Shown one piece after another: positions 19,013-27,547 of a DNA stretch of 64,000 nucleotides. The position numbers and the translations under genes were made by a program. The notes below the pieces were generated by a model. The model saw nothing but the letters and a program-made list of their open reading frames with translations. It was not told the origin of the DNA and ran no database searches. The number at the start of each line of letters is the position of its first letter. Position 1 is the stretch's first letter. The DNA lies in NCBI GenBank assembly GCA_000708525.1, contig JMRP01000006.1, positions 1 through 64,000 on the forward strand, in the 5' to 3' direction. Source of the stretch: Cyanobium sp. CACIAM 14 (GTDB lineage: Bacteria; Cyanobacteriota; Cyanobacteriia; PCC-6307; Cyanobiaceae).

Positions 19013-20029
19013 ATGGGCTCACCTCCTCCCTGGCCCACCGACTGCTGGTATGCGGTGGGGCTCTCCAGCCAGGTGGGCCGCCAGCCCCTGGGCCATCGCT
19101 TCCAGGGATCGGACGTGGTGCTGATGCGCGATCACGGCGGCCGGGTGCTGGCCTTCGAGGGCCGCTGCGCGCACCGCGGCTGCTCCCTGGCGGGGGGATG
19201 GTCCAGGGACGATCGGCTGGTCTGCCCATACCACGGCTGGCAGTACGACGCCGAAGGGAGCTGTGTGCGGATCCCGGCGCTGCGGGCGGAGGAATCGATC
19301 CCCCGACAGGCCCGCCTGCGCACCTTCCCCACCCGCGAACGGCACGGCTTCATCTGGCTCTGGGTGGCAGGACACCAGAGCAGCCCCGTCGGAGAGGTGC
19401 AGGACATTCCCGAGCTCGCCGGTCTGACCCTGCGGGACGGCGGCGACATGGCCTTCACCTACGGCACCCACTTCACCCGCACGATCGAGAACGGCATCGA
19501 TCCCACCCATGCCGCCTTCGTGCATGGCAAGAGCATCGGCCGGGTGGACCCACTGGCCGATTTCAGCCTGGAGCGCTACCCGGTCACCGTGGAAGCCGGC
19601 AGCCTCTACGGACGCATGCCGATCAAGGTGAAGAAACTCACGGGCCTCACCCGCCTCCTGCTCAGGGGCGATGCCGCCAATGCCTTCAAGGAGTACCGGT
19701 TTCTCTATCCGAATGTGGTCGTCTCCATCGTCCACTTCGGGGCCGTGACCCTGGCGGCGCTCCAGGCCCACGTCCCCGACAGCGACAGCGCCACCACCGT
19801 CCGGGTGACCAACGGCAGGAACTTCCTCATCGCCACCCCTGGTCTGAATCGGCTGTTCGACCGCATCACCCTGGACACGGGCCTGCAGATCTCCAGGGAG
19901 GACGCGGCGGTGATCACGGAGCAGGAGCCCAGGCAGGTGAGCTTCCGCGGCTCCAACGAGGTGCTGATCGAATCCGACCGGATCCTGGTCGAATACCGAC
20001 GCATGATGCGCGAGCACGCCCGGATCTGA
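19013..20029 (+). CDS. Rieske non-heme iron oxygenase, paralogue 2
   Basis: A 338-residue oxygenase with CAH-x16-CPYH for the 2Fe-2S cluster and DPTHAAFVH for the catalytic iron. It starts MGSPPPWPTDCWYAVGLSS, matching the W-Y-A-V start of the other two paralogues. Near the C-terminus it has EDAAVITEQEP and then ESDRILVEYRRMM, a tail shared by all three. It follows paralogue 1 by one base and is surely co-transcribed. The C-terminal CxxC motif of plant PAO/TIC55 was not seen. It converges on the MFS gene with 18 bases between stops. Confidence 0.87.
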   Translation: MGSPPPWPTDCWYAVGLSSQVGRQPLGHRFQGSDVVLMRDHGGRVLAFEGRCAHRGCSLAGGWSRDDRLVCPYHGWQYDAEGSCVRIPALRAEESIPRQARLRTFPTRERHGFIWLWVAGHQSSPVGEVQDIPELAGLTLRDGGDMAFTYGTHFTRTIENGIDPTHAAFVHGKSIGRVDPLADFSLERYPVTVEAGSLYGRMPIKVKKLTGLTRLLLRGDAANAFKEYRFLYPNVVVSIVHFGAVTLAALQAHVPDSDSATTVRVTNGRNFLIATPGLNRLFDRITLDTGLQISREDAAVITEQEPRQVSFRGSNEVLIESDRILVEYRRMMREHARI

Positions 20030-20047
20030 GCGACTGGGTCCCTCCGC

Positions 20048-21256
20048 TCAGGAGCCGACTTCCACGACGGCCGGCGCCGGTTCCCGCACCCCCCGCAGCA
20101 GGGGAGCACCCACCAGGCACACCGCCGCCTGCAGCAGGAAGCAGAGGGAGGGGGAGAGGTCGTAGAGAACGCCGGCCAGCATGGGGCCGAGGGCACTGGC
20201 GAGGCCCGTCAGGGCGAGCAGGCTGCCCAGCATCACCCCCTGGCGGTTCTCGGGCACCAGCCGGGAGACCAGACTCCGGGCCGTGGGGATCACGCAGGCC
20301 GCTCCCACCGAGAGCATCACAGCCGCGGTGACGATCACCACGGCAGCGGCCGCTCCGAAGATCCGTGCGACGGGGAGAAGGGCGATCCCGGCCGCCACCG
20401 CCAGCAGGCCATAGACGTTGAGACGGGCCTCCCCGTGGCGACGCACGAGCCTCCCGGTGAGGGCCACCTGGACATAGGTGACGGTGAGACCGACGATCAC
20501 GAAGATGCCGCTCGACTGGGAGGCCGTCCAGGAGAAATGATCCTTGAGGTAGAGCACCAGCAGCGTGGTGAAGCCGCTGAACGCGAAGTTGAAGCAGCAG
20601 AACGAGAGCGCCACGCGATTGGCCTTGGGCAGGGCCAGCAGTGCCAGAACCGGCGCCAGTCCATTGACATGGGACAGCTGGAACGGGGACCTGCTGGCGC
20701 GAGGGTGGCTTTCCTGCAGATAGAGGAAGGCCATCAGAAAGTTGTAGGCCGCCAGAGCGGCCGCCACGAACACCGGGATGCGCATGCCGAATCCCACCAG
20801 CGCGCCGCCCAGGGCTGGGCCGGCAATGGCTCCGAGGCCGAAGGCGGCCCCGCTGATGCCGAAGTTGCGGGCCCTGTTGGCCGGCGTGGAGATGTCGGAG
20901 ATGTAGGCCTGCGCCGTGCCGACCGTTGCCGTCGAGACCCCGTTGATCGCCCTGGACAGGAAGATCAGTCCCAGCGTGCCGGCCAGGCCGAACAGGAACA
21001 GGGAGAGGGAGTTGATGGCGACGCAGAGGAGAATCACCGGCCGCCGTCCATAGGCATCACTGAGGGAACCGATGATCGGGGATGCCAGCACGGAGAACAG
21101 GGTGGCCGTCGACGCCAGCAGCCCAAGGGTGAATCCATCCGGTGAGAACTTCTCGAGGATGAAGGGGAGAAGGGGATAGACGATGTTTTCGCCAAGCTTG
21201 TCCAGAAGCAAGGTGAAAAAGACGATCACCAGGGGGCTGCGCAGCTTCTGGATCAT
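20048..21256 (-). CDS. MFS transporter (TetA-like drug/efflux family)
   Basis: A 402-residue protein with about 12 hydrophobic segments. Motif A, GSLSDAYGRRPVIL, lies between helices 2 and 3, and the first helix holds DKLGENIVYPLLPF, both usual in proton-driven exporters of the DHA1/TetA class. The substrate is unknown. Its place between Rieske genes suggests export or uptake of a substrate or product of those oxygenases (inference). It starts at the ATG at 21256 and is divergent from Rieske paralogue 3 over 123 bases. Confidence 0.85.
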   Translation of the reverse strand: MIQKLRSPLVIVFFTLLLDKLGENIVYPLLPFILEKFSPDGFTLGLLASTATLFSVLASPIIGSLSDAYGRRPVILLCVAINSLSLFLFGLAGTLGLIFLSRAINGVSTATVGTAQAYISDISTPANRARNFGISGAAFGLGAIAGPALGGALVGFGMRIPVFVAAALAAYNFLMAFLYLQESHPRASRSPFQLSHVNGLAPVLALLALPKANRVALSFCCFNFAFSGFTTLLVLYLKDHFSWTASQSSGIFVIVGLTVTYVQVALTGRLVRRHGEARLNVYGLLAVAAGIALLPVARIFGAAAAVVIVTAAVMLSVGAACVIPTARSLVSRLVPENRQGVMLGSLLALTGLASALGPMLAGVLYDLSPSLCFLLQAAVCLVGAPLLRGVREPAPAVVEVGS

Positions 21257-21379
21257 TCGCTTGTCAGTGCTGGGCCGTCCAACTTTGATGACGCCGCCAA
21301 TCTAAGGGGTTCCGCAGTCTGACCCTGGACACTTCGCTTAAGATCCCCGCACCAACCTCAAGGCTTGCAACGTCTGAGC
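21257..21379. promoter_or_regulatory. Divergent promoter region, MFS / Rieske-DevBCA operon
   Basis: This 123-base spacer should drive the MFS gene leftward and the five-gene Rieske-devBCA-hydrolase operon rightward. A TAAGAT box at 21339-21344 could be a -10 element for the operon, but no good -35 is seen. No regulator gene adjoins it. Confidence 0.35.
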
Positions 21380-22477
21380 ATGTCAATTCCTGGGCCCGTG
21401 GCAGACCTGTCCGTCACGCAGCCCCCATCTCCAGGCGTGTCTCAACTGGCTCAGAATTGTTGGTACGCCATCGCCTCTTCCTTTGCCCTTCGCCAGGGAC
21501 CCGTTGCCGTTCCCTTCGCGGGCCACGATCACGTTCTCTTCCTGGATGGCGACGGCCGGCCGCGGCTGTTCAGCGACCGCTGCCCCCACCGCGGAGCCTC
21601 CCTCGCCCTGGGCCGCATCGAGGGTGGCTGTCTGCGCTGTCCCTTTCACGGCTGGAAGTTCGCCTCCGACGGGACCTGCCTCGAGGCTCCGGCCGAACCG
21701 GCCGGTTCACGCCCCCCGGCCCGCAGCGACCTGCAGGGTGAACGGCCGGTGGTCGAATCCGGCGGCTTCGTCTGGATGTGGTGGGGTGCGGGGTCTCCCG
21801 ACCCTGGCCTTCTGCCCGATCTGCCCCTCTTCCCCGCCGCGGCGTGGGGTCACGTGGAGAGCAGCTTCGACTGGGACACCCACTTCAGCCGGGTGATCGA
21901 GTCCAATCTCGACAATTCCCATGCCTACTGGGTGCACAAGAGCACCTTCGCCAGTCAGGACTCGCCCCTCTCGGTGCCCTTCGACCTGCGCAAGGAGGAG
22001 CGGATGATCGCCGCCACGGTGCGCTTCGAACTGCCGGTCAGGGGCCTGCTGAAACTGGCACGCACTGTGATGGGCCAGCGCGGCCCCCTCTGCGCCACCA
22101 CCACCTTCAGCTTCTACTACCCCAATCTGAACATCGTCGACACCAGCATCGGCGACCAGCTGCGATTCGTGTTCTTCAACGCCAGCCTGCCCCAGAGCGA
22201 CAGCCACACCCTGGCCCGCTGGGTCAAGTATTCGAAGCGCAAGCCCTTCCGGCTGCCCGGAAGCGACGCCAAGTCGATCGCCATCTCCCGCACGATCTTC
22301 CTCGAGGACCATGGTGTGGTGCGCAGCCAGCGGCCGGCTCCCGTTCCCCTCGATCTCACCCAGGAACGCCACGTGGCCTCGGACATTCTCTCAATCGAAT
22401 ACCGCCGCATGCACCGCCGCTGGCTCGAGGCGGAAGCGGCCGTTACCATGACGCCCGCCGACGCCCCGTCCTCGTGA
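21380..22477 (+). CDS. Rieske non-heme iron oxygenase, paralogue 3
   Basis: A 365-residue oxygenase with the 2Fe-2S site CPH-x16-CPFH and the iron site DNSHAYWVH. A middle block (residues ~225-285) and the tail ASDILSIEYRRMHRRW match the other two paralogues. The ATG at 21380 is preferred to a TTG at 21365. Its TGA overlaps the GTG of the membrane-fusion gene by 4 bases, so a Rieske oxygenase is translationally coupled to an ABC exporter, an unusual pairing. It probably oxidises a hydrophobic substrate at or near the membrane (inference from the PAO-like fold and neighbours). Confidence 0.88.
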   Translation: MSIPGPVADLSVTQPPSPGVSQLAQNCWYAIASSFALRQGPVAVPFAGHDHVLFLDGDGRPRLFSDRCPHRGASLALGRIEGGCLRCPFHGWKFASDGTCLEAPAEPAGSRPPARSDLQGERPVVESGGFVWMWWGAGSPDPGLLPDLPLFPAAAWGHVESSFDWDTHFSRVIESNLDNSHAYWVHKSTFASQDSPLSVPFDLRKEERMIAATVRFELPVRGLLKLARTVMGQRGPLCATTTFSFYYPNLNIVDTSIGDQLRFVFFNASLPQSDSHTLARWVKYSKRKPFRLPGSDAKSIAISRTIFLEDHGVVRSQRPAPVPLDLTQERHVASDILSIEYRRMHRRWLEAEAAVTMTPADAPSS

Positions 22478-23568
22478 CCGACACGCCGCGCGTCGACAGG
22501 CTGGATGGCCTCCAGCGCCTGCGCCGGCAGGCCTGGGGCAGTCGGCGCCGGAAGGTCGTCACCGTCTCACTGCTGGCCGTGCTCGGGTTGGCGTCGTGGC
22601 AGCTGAGCCACCGCCCCGCGCCGCCGCCGCCGCCGCTGGCCCCCCGGGCCGTCACCGCCCTCGGCCGCCTCACGCCGAGGGGAGGCGTCGTCCCCCTCTC
22701 CACCGCCTCCGGCAACAGCGGCGGCTCGGAGGTGGTGGCGAAATGGCTCGTACCCGAGGGCGCGATCATCCGCCGCGGCCAGCTGCTGGGCATTCTCAGC
22801 AGCTGGGCCTCCCTCCGGGAGGGTGTGCTCCAGGCCGAGACCCAGCTGGCCCTGAGCGAGGCCAAGCTGGCCCAGGTGGATGCGGGCACCCGCCAGGGAG
22901 CCCGGCTCAAGGCCGAAGCCGACCTCAGGGCGGAGCAGGTGCTGATTCCCTATCTGCGGATCAGCCGGGAGAAGAGCGTGGAGCTGTTCAAGGCCGGTGC
23001 GATTTCCGAAGAGGAGCTCGGCAAGGCCGACGCCGCCCTGGCCCGGAGCAAAGCCAACGTCCTGGCCCTCAAGGGCACCCTCGAGGACAGCCTCACCGTC
23101 CGGCCGGTGGATCGTGAAGTGGCCCTGGCGGAGCTTTCGGTCTCCAGGGCCACGCTGGCCCAGGCCCGCAGCCAGCTGCGGAACGCCGAGATCCGCTCGC
23201 CGCTCGATGGACGTCTGCTGCGGATCTACAGCTGGCCCGGCATGAAGGAAACGGATCAGGGACTGGCGCAGATCGGACAGGTGGGCGCCATGCAAGTCTG
23301 GGCACAGGTCTTCCAGAGCGATGTTCCCAGAATCCGCCGCGGCCAGCCGGTGGAGGTCTGGGCCGAGAGCGGTGGCTTCAGCGGCAGGCTGAAGGGTACG
23401 GTCCAGGAGATCACCGGCGAGGTGTCCGCCAGGGATCTCTTCAGCGTCAACAGCAACAACAACGTCAACGCCCGTGTGGTGCTGGTCAAGATCGACCTGA
23501 GCCCCGGCGATTCCAGCCGGCTGGCGAGGCTCAGCGGACTGAACGTGAACGTCCGCTTCCTGCCGTGA
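22474..23568 (+). CDS. devB: HlyD-family membrane fusion protein (DevB-like)
   Basis: A 364-residue periplasmic adaptor with one N-terminal transmembrane helix near residues 28-44 (VVTVSLLAVLGLASWQ) and a Pro-rich linker. A split lipoyl domain has halves near VPLSTASG...VVAKWLVPEG and IRSPLDGRLLRI. A coiled-coil of ~120 residues lies between them, and a beta-barrel domain follows. It matches DevB/HgdB, which links the inner-membrane DevCA pump to TolC. The GTG at 22474 overlaps the Rieske stop, and its own stop overlaps devC by 4 bases. Confidence 0.87.
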   Translation: MTDTPRVDRLDGLQRLRRQAWGSRRRKVVTVSLLAVLGLASWQLSHRPAPPPPPLAPRAVTALGRLTPRGGVVPLSTASGNSGGSEVVAKWLVPEGAIIRRGQLLGILSSWASLREGVLQAETQLALSEAKLAQVDAGTRQGARLKAEADLRAEQVLIPYLRISREKSVELFKAGAISEEELGKADAALARSKANVLALKGTLEDSLTVRPVDREVALAELSVSRATLAQARSQLRNAEIRSPLDGRLLRIYSWPGMKETDQGLAQIGQVGAMQVWAQVFQSDVPRIRRGQPVEVWAESGGFSGRLKGTVQEITGEVSARDLFSVNSNNNVNARVVLVKIDLSPGDSSRLARLSGLNVNVRFLP

Positions 23569-24752
23569 GCGCCCGTTCTCCGCGGCACTGGCTGGGCGAT
23601 CTGCCGGTGGCCTGGCTGCAACTGAGGCGTCAGCCGATCCGCTACCTGGTGGCGGTGACGGGCATCGGCTTCGCGGCGCTGCTCATGTTCATGCAGCTGG
23701 GCTTCCAGTCGGGCCTGCTGACCAGCGCCACCACTTTCTACCAGGCCCTGATGACCGATCTGGTGCTGATCAGTCCCGGCACCCGCGACAGCGGAGCGTT
23801 CCAGCAATTCCCCCAGTCCCAGCTGTACCAGGCCCTCGGTGTGCGCGGGGTCACGGATGTCATCCCCGTCTATGTGGCCAATGTGAATGCCCAGCAGATG
23901 GGGGGAATCAAGCCCACCAGCCTGCGGCTGATCGGCTTCGATCCCGACCAGCAGATCCTCGATCTGGCCCCGGTCCGTGAGCAGATCGACAGCATCCGCA
24001 CTCCGGGCTATGTGCTGTTCGACGCAGCGGGCAACAGCAACACCGGCCCGGTGGCGGCGGCGGTCAGGGCCCAGGGCGCCCAGACCATGATCCTCTCCGA
24101 CTTCTCCAAGACCTTCCGGGTGGTGGGTCTGTTCCGGCTGGGATCCACCTTCGCCGCGGACAGCAACCTGATCAGCAGCGACAGCACGGCACTCCAGCTC
24201 GCCTACAAGCAGATCAACGAAGGCGAGATCTCCCTGGGGCTGATCCGCGTGGCGCAGGGCACCGCCATCGCCGAGGTGCAGCGCCATCTGCGCGCCCTCT
24301 ACGGCAATCAACTCGAGGTCTTCACCAAGCCTGAACTGATCGCGAACGAGCAGAACTACTGGAATACCAGCTCGTCCTTCGGGATCATCTTCGGCTTCGG
24401 CACGATCATGGGACTGCTCGTGGGCGGTGTGATCGTCTATCAGGTGCTGTACACCGATGTCAGCGATCATCTGCACGAATACGCCACGCTCAAGGCCCTC
24501 GGTTTCCGAGACCGCTTCCTGCTGATCCTGGTGCTGCAGGAGGCCTCGATCCTGGCGATCTCCTCCTTCATCCCCGCCGTTCTGGCCAGCACCGCCATGT
24601 ACGCGTTCCTCACCGCCGTCTCCGGCATCCGCATCGAGATGACCGCCGACAAGACCCTGCTGGTGCTGGGCCTCACCACCGGCGTCTGCACCCTGGCGGC
24701 AGCGGTGGCCCTCAACCGGCTGCGGGATGCGGATCCCGCCAGCGTGTTCTGA
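23565..24752 (+). CDS. devC: ABC exporter permease (DevC-like)
   Basis: A 395-residue MacB/FtsX-type permease. One helix lies near residues 27-45, a large periplasmic domain (about 50-260) follows, then three C-terminal helices with an FtsX motif (HLHEYATLKALGFRDRFLL). The layout matches DevC of the heterocyst glycolipid exporter, but many unicellular cyanobacteria keep DevBCA sets for other lipids or compounds. The GTG at 23565 overlaps the devB stop. devA starts 5 bases after the stop. Confidence 0.9.
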   Translation: MSARSPRHWLGDLPVAWLQLRRQPIRYLVAVTGIGFAALLMFMQLGFQSGLLTSATTFYQALMTDLVLISPGTRDSGAFQQFPQSQLYQALGVRGVTDVIPVYVANVNAQQMGGIKPTSLRLIGFDPDQQILDLAPVREQIDSIRTPGYVLFDAAGNSNTGPVAAAVRAQGAQTMILSDFSKTFRVVGLFRLGSTFAADSNLISSDSTALQLAYKQINEGEISLGLIRVAQGTAIAEVQRHLRALYGNQLEVFTKPELIANEQNYWNTSSSFGIIFGFGTIMGLLVGGVIVYQVLYTDVSDHLHEYATLKALGFRDRFLLILVLQEASILAISSFIPAVLASTAMYAFLTAVSGIRIEMTADKTLLVLGLTTGVCTLAAAVALNRLRDADPASVF

Positions 24753-24757
24753 AACCC

Positions 24758-25444
24758 ATGCTGCCGGTCGTTGCCGAGAACCTGCGTCACTCCTACGGGG
24801 AGGGGAAGCTGCGCAGCGAGATCCTCCACGGCATCAGCTTCACGGTGAATCCTGGCGAGATCACCCTGCTCGTGGGCCCTTCCGGCAGCGGCAAGAGCAC
24901 CCTGCTCACCCTGGTCGGCGCCCTGCGGTCCGTCCAGGAGGGGTCGCTGCGGGTGCTGGGCACCGAGGTGCGGCGCTCGAGCGAAAGGATGCGCGTGGAG
25001 ATCCGCCGCCGCATCGGCTTCATCTTCCAGAGCCACAATCTGGTGGCCTCCCTCACCAGCCTGCAGAACGTGGCCCTGGTGCTGCAGCTGAGCGAGCCGG
25101 ATCCGCGCCGGCGTCTGCAGCGGGCCACCGACCTGATGGAAGCCGTGGGGCTGGGCCATCGGCTGCACCACTTCCCCTCGGAGCTCTCCGGCGGCCAGCG
25201 GCAGCGGGTGGCGATCGCCAGGGCCCTGGCTCCGGAGCCCGACCTGATCCTGGCCGACGAACCCACCGCCTCCCTCGACAGCACCTCGGGGCAGGAGGTG
25301 GTCGCCCTGCTGGGGGAGCTCTGCCGCAAACGGGGCAGCTCGGTCCTGCTGGTGACCCACGACCTGCGGCTGCTCAACGACGCCGATCGGATCTGGGCGA
25401 TCGAGGATGGCCGGGTCCAACCCTGGCAGGGGTCCCACGGATGA
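24758..25444 (+). CDS. devA: ABC exporter ATPase (DevA-like)
   Basis: A 228-residue LolD/MacB-class ATPase. Walker A is GPSGSGKST near residue 42, the Q-loop IFQSHNLV, the signature LSGGQRQRVAIARAL, Walker B LILADEP and the H-loop VTHDLRLL. It powers the DevBC complex. The stop overlaps the ATG of the alpha/beta hydrolase (ATGA at 25441-25444), so the hydrolase is part of the same translation chain. Confidence 0.92.
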   Translation: MLPVVAENLRHSYGEGKLRSEILHGISFTVNPGEITLLVGPSGSGKSTLLTLVGALRSVQEGSLRVLGTEVRRSSERMRVEIRRRIGFIFQSHNLVASLTSLQNVALVLQLSEPDPRRRLQRATDLMEAVGLGHRLHHFPSELSGGQRQRVAIARALAPEPDLILADEPTASLDSTSGQEVVALLGELCRKRGSSVLLVTHDLRLLNDADRIWAIEDGRVQPWQGSHG

Positions 25445-26436
25445 CGCGTCCCGCAGGCCCCGAAGCCTCCCTCCCTGATGCCGCCACTCGAGCGGCCGCC
25501 ATCTACCCGGAGGACTGGCTGGGCAGCTGGCAGTGGCAGGGGCACACCGTGAGCTACGTGGGCAGCGTTCCGGAGCCGGTGGCGTCCTCAGGCCCCCGCC
25601 CCGTCCTGCTCATCCACGGTTTCGGCGCCTGCAAGGAACACTGGCGGCACAACCTGCCCCAGCTGGCCACGCGGCGTCCGGCCTTCGCCATCGATCTGAT
25701 CGGATTCGGAGCCAGCAGCAAACCCCCCTCCCGGCTCGACGGCGAACCGGAGGATGGACGGGCACTTCGCTACAGCGTCGACCTCTGGGCGGACCAGGTG
25801 GCGGGCTTCGTGCGGGAGGTGATCGGCACGCCGGTGCAGCTGGTGGGCAACTCGATCGGGGGGGTCGTGGCCCTGGCCGCCGCCGTGAGGCTGCAGGAGA
25901 CCGTGGGGCAGGTGATCCTGATCGACTGCGCCCAGCGCAGTCTGGATGATCGCCGCCTCAGCGAACAACCACCCCTGCGCCGGGTCGGCCGTCCCCTGCT
26001 CAAGCAGCTGGTACGCCAGCGCTGGCTCACGGGCCGTCTCTTCCGCTGGCTGGCCAGCCCTGGCGTGGTCCGCCGGGTCCTGGCGATCGCCTACCCCTCC
26101 GGCGGCGGCCTCGACGACCAGCTGGTGCAGATGCTGCTCACCCCGACACTGAGCCCCGGCGCCGAGGAGAGCTTCCGGGGCTTCATCAACCTCTTCCGGG
26201 ATCATCTCGCCCCCGATCTGCTGGCGGAGACCAGCGTGCCGGTCCGGCTGCTGTGGGGTGAGGCGGATCCCTGGGAACCGGTCGCCGAGGCCCGGCGCTG
26301 GGCCGTAGCCTTTCCCGGCGTGCGCGACCTGCGCATCCTCCCCGGCCTCGGCCACTGCCCCCATGACGAGAACCCCGCCCTGGTGAATCCGGTGCTGGAG
26401 GAATGGCTGGCGCAGGGGGATCAGGCCGGAGCCTGA
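25441..26436 (+). CDS. Alpha/beta-fold hydrolase, pheophytinase/chlorophyll-dephytylase-like
   Basis: A 331-residue serine hydrolase. The oxyanion motif HGFGACKEHWRHN, nucleophile elbow GNSIGG, Asp in WGEADPW and His in GLGHCPHDEN form a full catalytic set. The pattern HGFGA-x3-HWR-x-N, then AIDLIGFGASSKP, then WADQVAGF, recalls plant pheophytinase and CLD1-type dephytylases and their cyanobacterial relatives, which cleave phytol esters. That assignment is from recalled similarity and not certain. It is the last gene of the Rieske-devBCA operon; its end overlaps the opposing small gene by 16 bases. Confidence 0.82.
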   Translation: MTRPAGPEASLPDAATRAAAIYPEDWLGSWQWQGHTVSYVGSVPEPVASSGPRPVLLIHGFGACKEHWRHNLPQLATRRPAFAIDLIGFGASSKPPSRLDGEPEDGRALRYSVDLWADQVAGFVREVIGTPVQLVGNSIGGVVALAAAVRLQETVGQVILIDCAQRSLDDRRLSEQPPLRRVGRPLLKQLVRQRWLTGRLFRWLASPGVVRRVLAIAYPSGGGLDDQLVQMLLTPTLSPGAEESFRGFINLFRDHLAPDLLAETSVPVRLLWGEADPWEPVAEARRWAVAFPGVRDLRILPGLGHCPHDENPALVNPVLEEWLAQGDQAGA

Positions 26437-26741
26437 TCGCCGGAGGTGGCGGCGCCGAGCCGGGTGCGCCAGCGCCGGCGGTCGGCATCCCAGCCGAGCC
26501 AGCCCCGTTGCTGCAGGCCTGCCCGCAGGTCCGCCGCCGCCGGCCCGGGGGACCCGGCGGCGATCTCGCACAGCCGCTCCAGTTCCGTCTCCTCAAGACC
26601 GGCCCGAAGTCCGAGGGTCAGCAGCCGCCGCAGGGGTTCGGGTTCCAGCGCCAGGAGCCGACTCATGGTGAGGGGACCCTCCGGCAGGAGGCCATCGCCG
26701 TCAGGGCCGGCGGCGGGGTCCGGGGGCTCAGAGGAGCGCAT
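26421..26741 (-). CDS. Small protein downstream of the ParA-like ATPase
   Basis: A 106-residue protein not assigned to a family. The N-terminal third is Pro/Gly/Asp-rich and probably disordered. From residue ~25 it is helical (MSRLLALEPEPLRRLLTLGL) and then has a possible winged-helix-like segment ending GWLGWDADRRRWRT. The ATG at 26741 overlaps the end of the ParA-like gene by 14 bases, and a longer start at 26759 is possible. Coupling to the ATPase suggests a partner or adaptor (inference). Confidence 0.55.
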   Translation of the reverse strand: MRSSEPPDPAAGPDGDGLLPEGPLTMSRLLALEPEPLRRLLTLGLRAGLEETELERLCEIAAGSPGPAAADLRAGLQQRGWLGWDADRRRWRTRLGAATSGDQAPA

Positions 26742-27492
26742 CGGCAAGATCGCCGGCAAGCTCGGTCACGCCGGCGCTCCAGGGGTGAGCAGGAGCATCC
26801 ACCAGGGCCAGGCTGCCGCTGGCGATGGTCAGCAGGTCTTCGCTGAGGGGAAGGATCGCCCCCACCGGAATGCCGTAACTCTCGGACACCCTGGCGCGCA
26901 CCTGAGCGGCATCGAAGTGGGGGGGCAGCTTGTTCACCACCAGACGGGCCTGGGGAACCATGAGCCGCTGGGCCACCTCGATCGCCACGGCCGTACCGAG
27001 GTAGTCCTGCTGATCGGGACGCATCACCATCACCAGGCAATCGGAAATGGCGGTGGAGAGCAGGGTTTCCTCGTTGATCCCCGGATGGGTGTCGACGACC
27101 AGCAGATCCAGATTCAGGGACTGGCCGAGGCTGAACAGGGCATCGTTGAGGCGCTCCACCTCGTAGCCCTCCCGCAGCAGCCTGGCGATCCTGTCCCCTT
27201 CCATGGCGGCCGGCACCAGGAACACCCTCCCCTTGCCCGCCCGCAGTGAAGCGGGAGTCACGTCATGGGAGCACTTCTCAATTGGAACGGAACCCTGAAG
27301 ATGGTCATTCAACGTGTGGGATTCCGGACCCGCCGTGAAACCGAAGAGCACATGAATACCCGGTGAAGCCAGATCGGTATCGAACACACCGACCCGCAAT
27401 CCCCTGCCAGCGAATGCGGCAGCCAGATTCGCCGAGAGGTTGGATTTTCCGGTTCCACCGCGAAAGGAATGGACGGAAATGATCCTGGTCAT
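26728..27492 (-). CDS. ParA/MinD-family ATPase
   Basis: A 254-residue deviant-Walker ATPase that begins MTRIISVHSFRGGTGKSN, with the signature lysines in FRGGTGKS, then a VFDTDLASPG switch and DLLVVDTHPGI. The set resembles MinD-type membrane- or pole-positioning ATPases more than plasmid ParA. No MinE, MinC or ParB gene is near. Starts at 27504 and 27492 are both possible; 27492 matches the family N-terminus. It is divergent from the HAMP sensor, whose first ATG (27491) overlaps this one, so their regulation is likely linked. Confidence 0.82.
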   Translation of the reverse strand: MTRIISVHSFRGGTGKSNLSANLAAAFAGRGLRVGVFDTDLASPGIHVLFGFTAGPESHTLNDHLQGSVPIEKCSHDVTPASLRAGKGRVFLVPAAMEGDRIARLLREGYEVERLNDALFSLGQSLNLDLLVVDTHPGINEETLLSTAISDCLVMVMRPDQQDYLGTAVAIEVAQRLMVPQARLVVNKLPPHFDAAQVRARVSESYGIPVGAILPLSEDLLTIASGSLALVDAPAHPWSAGVTELAGDLADALL

Positions 27493-27547
27493 GAAGCGAT
27501 CCAACGCTCGGACGTGGGAAAATCATAGTCGTCGCACTGCAGGCACT

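Noticed and set aside
19013-20029. Assigning Rieske paralogue 2 as chlorophyllide a oxygenase or pheophorbide a oxygenase
   Set aside because: Only the general Rieske motifs match; the C-terminal CxxC of PAO was not seen and no tetrapyrrole-specific motif could be confirmed.
22474-25444. Calling DevBCA a heterocyst glycolipid exporter
   Set aside because: The genome is a unicellular picocyanobacterium; DevBCA homologues have other roles there.
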